Source of the DNA: Straminergon stramineum
Lineage: Eukaryota > Streptophyta > Bryopsida > Hypnales > Calliergonaceae
DNA: 64,000 bases
Assembly: GCA_963920665.1 (NCBI GenBank)
Contig: OY987265.1
Location: 17,675,001-17,739,000 of the forward strand
Direction: 5' to 3'
Shown here: in pieces, positions 57,964 through 64,000 of the stretch
How positions within the stretch are numbered: the stretch's first letter is position 1
Layout: every line of letters begins with the position of its first letter
Position numbers and translations under genes: made by a program
The notes under the pieces: generated by a model
The model's input: the letters and a program-made list of their open reading frames with translations, nothing else
What the model was told of the DNA's origin: nothing
The model's database searches: none

Positions 57964-58655
57964 AGGTAAAACAGCCCATTACGGACCAAATGGGGGGTTT
58001 GCCCTCTTGTCATTTCTAAATTTTTCTACTTTTTTTTCTAAAGAAAGTCAAGTTATAGAAATGGCAAGAGCATTTGAAACTATAATTTTTCGACAAAGTG
58101 TGAATTTGTTATGAATTTTTGAAGTGTTCAGCCCATCACAACCTAAAAGAGTTTGTAGACTACCCCAAAACCAAAAAAAACTAATCCATAACAATCATCT
58201 TATTCACCTATTGCAGTTAAAATATTTTCTAATATAAGGTAAGAGCACCCAAAAGCGTCCCTGCATCCAATGGCATCAGATTCTACATAGCATGATCATT
58301 TCAAGTTGTAAATGTAAGTCAACAGTACATAACTTATTTGTTTTGACCTAAAATGATAAGAGGTGTACAATCTAGCTACATTTATGTTTTAGAATGAATT
58401 CCTGACGTAGAAAGGGACGCCATTGGGTATAGAAACGCTTTTGGGTGCTCTTACCTTAGAAGACTTGAAAATGGCACTTCCTACAATGATCTAACACTAA
58501 AAAAGTGAAAGTTCCTATTGTGGTCACTAATTACTCCATTCCACTTAACGAAGGCATTGAATGTGGCCCAAATCTCAAAAACTAAAAAAAACTTTAATGG
58601 GTTCATTCTCAGGAGTCCGCAATGGATAAAAGGTCCGTACTGGGTTGTTTTACCT
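57964..58655. mobile_element. 692-bp TA-flanked element with a nested MITE
   Basis: The ends aggtaaaacagcccatta and (minus strand) aggtaaaacaacccagta are flanked by TA (57962-57963 and 58656-58657). The empty site is at 1121 (aggatctatatcaagtg). It is the same family as 6724-8856. The nested 220-bp MITE is described separately. Non-coding. Confidence 0.7.
58237..58456. mobile_element. 220-bp TA-flanked MITE nested in the preceding element
   Basis: Perfect inverted ends of about 20 bases (aggtaagagcacccaaaagc) lie between TA flanks (58235-58236 and 58457-58458). The other copy of the host element at 6981-6990 reads aatatagaag with a single TA and no insert. This is a clean filled/empty pair. 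Confidence 0.75.
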
Positions 58656-58689
58656 TACATCAAATGTTCTCTCAACTTTCAAGCATTAA

Positions 58690-59507
58690 CCCCTAACTAT
58701 CCAAGGGACCGTATAGGGTTGATCTGAAATTTGAGGCTTGTTTTAGGAGGGGTAATTAAATCCCTATGATTGGTTTAAAGTTTTTTAGGGGCAGTTTCAA
58801 AGATTAATTATTGAATTTTTTTTATTTTTCATTGAAAAAGGTAAATACTTGATTTTTTAGAGGTCCTCAAAGGCATATATGTATCATAGTAGAAGAGTAA
58901 AGCTTGCAAACTTTACTTGATTTTTTGACTTTGAGCAAAGCTAGCCAATTTCATTTGATTTGAGATCTAAAATATTGTACCCATCCATTTGCTTTGAAAA
59001 TGGTCCCAATGGAAAGAATAAAAGTATTTTCATGATTTTTACCATTGAAAATTTAAACATGCAAATGTTGATTTGGAGTTAGTTGTGATTTCTATTTATA
59101 AATAAAAATTGCATTTCAACAATTGCAAGGTGGATTGTGCAATGAGTTTGATAGCTCTTCATTTGAACTTAAGATTTTTAGAAGTGCATTTTAGAGTGCC
59201 TACACAATTTTTAGTTGGTCATGTCACCTCCAATCCCACAAAACTCTTACATGCAAATTTTTGAAACATTGTGGAGAGGGGCAACATACTAAAAATAGAA
59301 AATTTCCATTTCTCTTGTTATAATCTCACAATTTCTATGCAATTTTGCACTCAAAATTGGTGTGCATACTAATAAGCAAGTTCTTTAGACATCTACACAG
59401 TTAGATTTTGTGGGACCCTAAACCATTTTTTTCATTAGAGATAACTATAAGCCCATGCACTTTTCTCACAGTCAAAACACACTTGGAAAGGCTTCGGTAT
59501 TTAGGGG
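58690..59507. mobile_element. 818-bp TTAA-flanked element
   Basis: The ends cccctaactatccaa and (minus strand) cccctaaataccgaa lie between TTAA sites (58686-58689 and 59508-59511). The empty site near 1149 reads gcattattacgttct. CCCC/GGGG ends with TTAA fit the piggyBac-type pattern. The body is AT-rich and non-coding, and I could not show that it belongs to family T1. Confidence 0.65.
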
Positions 59508-59587
59508 TTAACTTATTTTGTTCTAACTGTTGCTTATTTTTATAAGCCCCATCCATAACAAGAAGGGAGTAAGTTACCTTCTATTAA

Positions 59588-59828
59588 CCCCTAAATGCCC
59601 CAACACCCCAAATATGGCCTCTCCAAATTGAAAGGTTGCCATATTTGCGTATTATAATCTTTTCAATGATATAATGGAATCATTTGTCCTTTTCCCCAAA
59701 GCTTCGGGCCTGTCTCCACTACCAATCAATATGATCAATTAATGTGGATCTTGTTTTAGGTGATAGTTTCATTAGAATGAGTTCAGAATGGTCTGGATTT
59801 GGGTAAACACACTTTGGGCGCTTGGGGT
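59588..59828. mobile_element. 241-bp TTAA-flanked MITE
   Basis: The ends are cccctaaatgcccc and (minus strand) accccaagcgccc, flanked by TTAA (59584-59587 and 59829-59832). The unfilled R3 copy near 1637 reads ccttctaatgacaggataat. Non-coding. Confidence 0.6.
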
Positions 59829-59849
59829 TTAACAGGATAATGTGAATGT

Positions 59850-60525
59850 GAACTCTTGTGCTATCTTGCAAATGGTGTGTGGTTGCTCGGCTGGCTCCAG
59901 TTTCTTCCTTGCTTTCTGGAGCAGTCAAAAGCTTTGGACCTTCATAACTGCCTGACTTTGCAATATATCTCTGCAATGAAATTCCATTTCAATTGTGGTC
60001 TCTTTTTCGTGGCTCTGTCCTTTGGATCTCTTGGTTAGATCGTAACGCCATGAGTTTTAGTAATTCCCCTTGGCCTCTCCCTAAATTAGAACAGGTGCTT
60101 TGGGAAGCCTTCACTGATCATGCGAGGGTTGCTTGGCTTAAGACGACGAAGCCTTATGAACTGTACTCGGACAAAATCGACACCTTCCTCCGCCATTTTG
60201 ACAACACCTGGTTGCAAACTCCCTTCTTTGGTTCACGTGCTCACTTCACTATCAAGTGGAACCTGACCATCCCGTAGATGGGCCATTTTGCATGACCAGT
60301 TGGCACTTCTCTCTTGTTGGCTGGATTGTGTTGGTTTCCACTTGTTGTTTGTTCTTTGAGTTTTACTAGTGGTTTTGGGTCTTAGTCTTGAGTTGTTTGG
60401 CTCTTTGTGGGCGTCACCGGGGACTAGTTCCTCTAGTTTTTTGTATTGTTTCCCTTATCAATGGAAATGGTCCATGTGTTTCAACAACAAAAGAAAAATC
60501 CGTTTCATTTGTGTAAAAAAACCCC
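59850..60525 (+). mobile_element. SINE tail split by a LINE insertion
   Basis: The SINE-type 3' end gcaatgaaattccatttcaa stops at 59997 and resumes at about 60497 with aatccgtttcatttgtg followed by an A-run. Between them lies the LINE fragment. The SINE 5' boundary here is not clear. Confidence 0.5.
59998..60496 (+). mobile_element. 5'-truncated LINE (L1-like), about 500 bp
   Basis: The frame at about 60002-60277 encodes FRGSVLWISWLDRNAMSFSN, then PWPLPKLEQVLWEAFTDHAR, then VAWLKTTKP. It resembles the C-terminal tail of plant L1 reverse transcriptase polyproteins (the region after the zf-RVT motif), as I recall them. A 3' UTR-like stretch ends tgtttcaacaacaaaag. Target duplications of about 17 bp flank it (attccatttcaattgtg at 59981-59997 and aatccgtttcatttgtg at 60497-60513, 3 differences). 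The reverse transcriptase core is absent, so this is a dead, truncated copy. Confidence 0.65.
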
Positions 60526-60676
60526 CAAATAACTGCCTGACTGCCAGAGAGATCTCCATCCAATATACAATAGACATTCAAAACTCAGTAACCATTCATC
60601 CCCGAGTGGCTTCTCATCCCCTGTGCAAGCCGCGCGAGGCCCAAAGGCGTTCCCTGCACTATGTTGGGGTGTTTAA

Positions 60677-60898
60677 CCCTTGCACGTCGGGCTGGTGACT
60701 GTGGAAATCAACCATTTTGGAACCGTGTGACATCATCCACTTTAGAAAAACCAGAAATACTCATTGGGAGTCAAACTACTGTAGAAGATCTTCCCTTTTC
60801 ACCCCCAATTCCGAGGATGAATAGTTGCAATTTTGTCCTACACAAGAGAATTCCTTGTCATTCATTGGACTATAATCGTCTATAGCGTCGTTCATGGG
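60677..60898 (+). mobile_element. 222-bp TTAA MITE (family T2), copy 3
   Basis: TTAA flanks lie at 60673-60676 and 60899-60902. The ends are cccttgcacg and, on the minus strand, cccatgaacg. Its body matches 15897-16118 in the same orientation. Its right TTAA is also the left TTAA of the next element. Confidence 0.75.
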
Positions 60899-60902
60899 TT
60901 AA

Positions 60903-61993
60903 CCCCTCACCACCCATGGACAGACGCGTTGTTGGGATGACTTTTGGGGACCCTAACGGAAATTTTTTTGTTGTACATGATTGGGGTGGAATTAGCAAGC
61001 TTCACCACACGGATTGGTGAATGCTTTTGTGGTGGGGCCGGAGAATTTTTCTGATCACATTTCCACCATTTGGATTTTTTGCAATTTGGCTCCGATCTTG
61101 AGGGAGAAATAAAAATCTTTGGACTTGGCACAGACTTTGTCGTGCTTTGCAATTTATTGCGAGTGGAGTGACTTATGCCTCGTCTCCAAATTTGGAGGGT
61201 ACCCCCGCAAAAAGACGATCAATGACTAGTCAAAATTTCAAAATTAGAGGCCTCAAGATTTCACTGTGCTGTGACTTGTAATTGTGCGAGGGCCAAGGTT
61301 CTTCCCTGAACGAACCGAAAGTGACCTGTAAAGGTGACCAACGGGCATTGTCACTATGGCAAGCGAGGAGTGGCATAGCTAAAAGGCCCAGCAACTACAG
61401 GTAGTGCACATTCACGAATCCAACAACAACAATTGACAATAAATAGTACCCGCGTGATTGAGGAGAATGAAGCCCAATGCATTCAAGAATTTATGCACAA
61501 ACAACACTCTTAGGGCAAAAGTATAATTTCCCTCAAAATTTGCAAAAATGAGTGATAGTGTCTAAGACAAGCTTCGAGAAGCCAAAAAATGTGGCGTGCC
61601 TCTCCCGCCAACGTTGATTCCTTGTCGACCTCAACGTCGCGTGTCCACAACATGGCTCCACTCGGATTGCAAAAGCAGAGCTCCTTCCTTGAGTACTTGA
61701 GTCCCTCCTCTCCGGACGCATCCTAAGCCCAACGACCACAGACCGCCTAACGTTGGTCACAATCTTGAACTAGAGGACTACCCCCCCTATCCGATTTTGC
61801 ACCTCTCTCCAATTGGAGGCCCAATTCTCACAATCTGTACATTGTCTATTCTTGCCAATTGCACCACCGCAACCCTAACACCCGCCACAACCTAAATCTC
61901 AATCACGCTTGACAATTTGCTCACCCCCAGCCGCATGGAGAGCCTTTTAATAATTTGGAGTGGATAGTTTTGGTCCCCTTGGACGGTGAGGGG
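60903..61993. mobile_element. 1.09-kb TTAA-flanked element sharing a TTAA with its neighbour
   Basis: The ends cccctcaccacc and (minus strand) cccctcaccgtcc lie between TTAA at 60899-60902 and 61994-61997. The body is more GC-rich than its surroundings. Frames of 81 and 75 codons on the minus strand (60907-61152 and 61533-61760) have no recognisable motif. It is likely a non-autonomous member of the TTAA group. Confidence 0.6.
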
Positions 61994-62019
61994 TTAAGCA
62001 TCTAGTTGGGATGTTTGTT

Positions 62020-62200
62020 TCATCTTTTTTTTTGACACAAATGAAACAGAATTTCATTGCAAAAAAAAGGTTATTTATTTTGTCTTTCATGTCTGTCCTT
62101 GTTGTTGTTCCTAGCCAAGCCACTTGTCGCTAATTGGTTCTCTGGTTTGTATTTATTCTTTTGCAATGAAATTCCAATTCATTTGTGTCAAAAAAACCCA
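62020..62200. mobile_element. Two SINE pieces in opposite orientation
   Basis: At 62020-62066 a reversed SINE tail is visible (T-run, gacacaaatgaaac, tttcattgc). At about 62067-62195 a plus-strand copy shows agccaagccacttgtcgct, a core variant, and the tail gcaatgaaattccaattc, then atttgtgtc and an A-run. The target duplications were not resolved. Confidence 0.5.
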
Positions 62201-62427
62201 CAAAAACTCGGTAATCGACACAATGAATCAATGAATCTTGTAAGTCTTGGAGTGTGCAAAACTACGGAAGTTATGATATGCAATTGATGTCAAAGTGTGC
62301 AGTCTTAGTTGTACCAATTGCATTCTTATCGATTTTCAATGCCAGTCATGTGAAAATTTTATCTCAAACGACATTAGTAATGCTAATTGTGGAAATGATT
62401 CCAAACTTACCCAAATAACATTAACTA

Positions 62428-63779
62428 AGGTAGGAGGCTCTTGAAGTATGCACCTAAGGGAAAAGATGCCTCCCTTGGGGAATCCATGGAGCCGACCATT
62501 TGAGAGATTTTATGGCAGAGAAAGAAGTAGGAAAGCAGTTAGTAGCTGATTTTTCCAAATTTTTTTCAGTGAAATTGAATCAATTACAAAAATTTTAAGT
62601 GAGTATGTAGTAGGGGGCTAATCCTATTCATAGTGTGCCTTTGAATTGAACAAATGCATCCCAAAAGTAATTACAATTGTGCTTCTGATGGTTCATGTAA
62701 GTCTTTAAATTAAATTTTAGGCACTTCATTAACTGCAAGGTTTTTTTAAGCTAAATGAATGAATGATTGGGCTACTTCAAGCTCCACTCATGAGAGAAGC
62801 AAATGTGAAGACCTCATTGTCCAAAAAATAAACACGGGTGTTGCCCTTTCTTGGCTGCAGGAAGGGTGACCCATATCCAGAACTCCTTGGCACGGTTTAT
62901 GCCTGTCTATATGGTCCATTGAAAATGACCCTTGGAAATTTGAGCCTCCTACCTTACAGTAGTGTCTCTTGATGGTGGGTGAAAAGTCAACCGGCTTTAA
63001 TCCCTGGACAAGTTTTATATGGTTTATTCTTACCTTCATGGAATTTCTTCAGATCAAATTCATTTTTGACTATTACCACAAGCAACTGAATAGTATATTC
63101 AGCGGAAAGAGCTTCCAGTAAACTTTCTTCAAGACTGGAGAAAATGAGGAAATTGATATGCCCAAGATGTTTGGTTCATACTTGATAGGATTACTTGAAT
63201 GTGATATCACTTTCTTCTGAGCTATGTACTGTGAACTATTTGATTTCCATTCCTTTCTCCAGTGATGTATAATTTCATTACAGTATTGGAAGAAAAAAAA
63301 CAGCCTCTTATTTTCTGAAGGTAGGAGGCTCGAATTCTGGAGGGTCATTTACAATCATGCAGAAGAGTTTCAAAAATGGATCACAGTTCCTTCAATGCAC
63401 TTTTTGCTTTTTAATTGTGTTCTTAAATATCTTTGAGAAAAATATACATTGATGTAAGGCTAAAATAATTGAAATCATGATGTGGATCATTCTCTGAGAG
63501 TCAAAATTATAGAAACTTCTTAAGTTTGAAGTGCTCCATTCAAAGGCTGATTTTGATTCAGATTGGTCCAGTCTATGAGCACCAATAGTGACCTATGCAC
63601 CTTTCACTTTGAAAATTCATATTTAATTCATTTGAAGGCACAAAATTACGATTAAAATTGGCAATGGATTGTTTCTCTTTTCCCTTTCTACCAAAAATAC
63701 ATGAAAAATACTACGCTCTACTAATTTTCCTACAGAGGTTCATTTCCCCTTAGGTGCACACTTCAAGAGTCTCCTACCT
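62428..63779. mobile_element. 1.35-kb composite element with four aggtaggag ends
   Basis: The outer ends are long inverted repeats of about 38 bases (starting aggtaggaggctcttgaagt and, on the minus strand, aggtaggagactcttgaagt), flanked by TA (62426-62427 and 63780-63781). Two further ends face outward inside, at about 62954 and 63319. These inner ends are inverted copies of each other over about 35 bases but differ from the outer pair after the first 13 bases. No transposase frame is seen; the longest frames (62788-63039 and 63073-63348 minus) have no motif. Confidence 0.6.
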
Positions 63780-63781
63780 TA

Positions 63782-64000
63782 GTCAAGGTTGCAATGTGCA
63801 AAAAGTAAGATACTTATTTTTGTGTGGCTTTGCCTTAGGTGTGATGAACTTGACTCTTCTTATACACTTCTGTAGATGGAACAAAGGAAGGCAAGATTTG
63901 ATTGGAAGATATTATTCCTTATGTTTTCTTCACTATGTTGAGAACTACAGACATTCACAAGGTAAATGCAAGGTTGTACCTAAATTGTGGCATGTTTCTT
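63782..64000. other. No feature seen
   Basis: Short flank at the window edge. No motif or repeat was recognised. Confidence 0.4.

Larger units (their letters stand above)
57030..59965 (+). repeat. Repeat segment R3, copy 3, broken by five inserts
   Basis: R3 pieces lie at 57030-57403, 57730-57963, 58656-58689, 59508-59587 and 59829-59965. They reassemble to the continuous R3 of 830-1750 and 37990-38535. The gaps are the elements listed separately. The order and orientation of the pieces is conserved. Confidence 0.75.

Noticed and set aside
1..64000. tRNA, rRNA or snRNA genes
   Set aside because: No cloverleaf, rRNA-conserved or spliceosomal RNA sequence was recognised on either strand by eye; a covariance search would be decisive.

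Overview
The window looks like nuclear DNA of a land plant, most likely a moss or another seed-free lineage. It is AT-rich and intron-containing, and it is packed with small plant-type transposable elements. It carries two copies of a protein kinase-NB-ARC-LRR immune receptor gene; as I recall, that class was described from mosses (the PNL class of Physcomitrium). The taxonomic call is inference. I see no bacterial, organellar or viral gene set.

Genes. Only one gene looks intact: the minus-strand receptor at 45116..50061 (copy B). I model four exons with canonical GT/AG borders that join in frame to about 1,429 aa (1,415 with an alternative acceptor). The predicted order is a short hydrophobic N-terminus, a helical region of about 175 residues, a non-RD TKL-like kinase with an internally duplicated hinge segment, NB-ARC, about 15 LRRs of 24 residues, and a C-terminal ZZ zinc finger. 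A second copy (A, 21871..27737, same strand) is a pseudogene with a 2-bp deletion, nonsense codons, an LRR frameshift and a decayed ZZ finger. Homology between the copies extends well beyond the genes, so this is a direct segmental duplication of about 9 kb (21.55-30.96 and 44.81-53.39). A broken SWIM-zinc-finger, transposase-like reading frame lies at 42.25-43.69, a 5'-truncated LINE at about 60.0-60.5, and a weak exon-like remnant at 14.3-14.7.

Layout. 0-4.5 kb: dispersed repeats (called R1, R2, R3 here), SINE tails, a TTAA-flanked MITE and a possible solo LTR. 5-13 kb: an inverted duplication and nested TA-flanked elements. 13-21.5 kb: mostly featureless AT-rich DNA with several well-defined MITEs and hairpins. 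21.5-31 kb: duplicon A. 31-36.7 kb: no gene seen. 36.7-42 kb: R1, R2 and R3 copies with SINE and MITE insertions. 42-44.2 kb: transposase-like pseudogene and a polypyrimidine tract. 44.8-53.4 kb: duplicon B. 53.4-64 kb: R2 and R3 copies hit by a dense nest of MITEs, a LINE and SINEs.

Main message. Because the window holds several paralogous copies of the same non-coding segments, many insertions can be checked against an empty site inside the window. That gives target-site duplications directly: TTAA, TA, TAA, ATT and 9 bp. The two points most worth following are the receptor architecture (kinase with a duplicated hinge, plus NB-ARC, LRR and ZZ) and the TTAA-target, CCC/GGG-ended MITE families, which resemble piggyBac. 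All similarity statements are by-eye alignments; no search was run.
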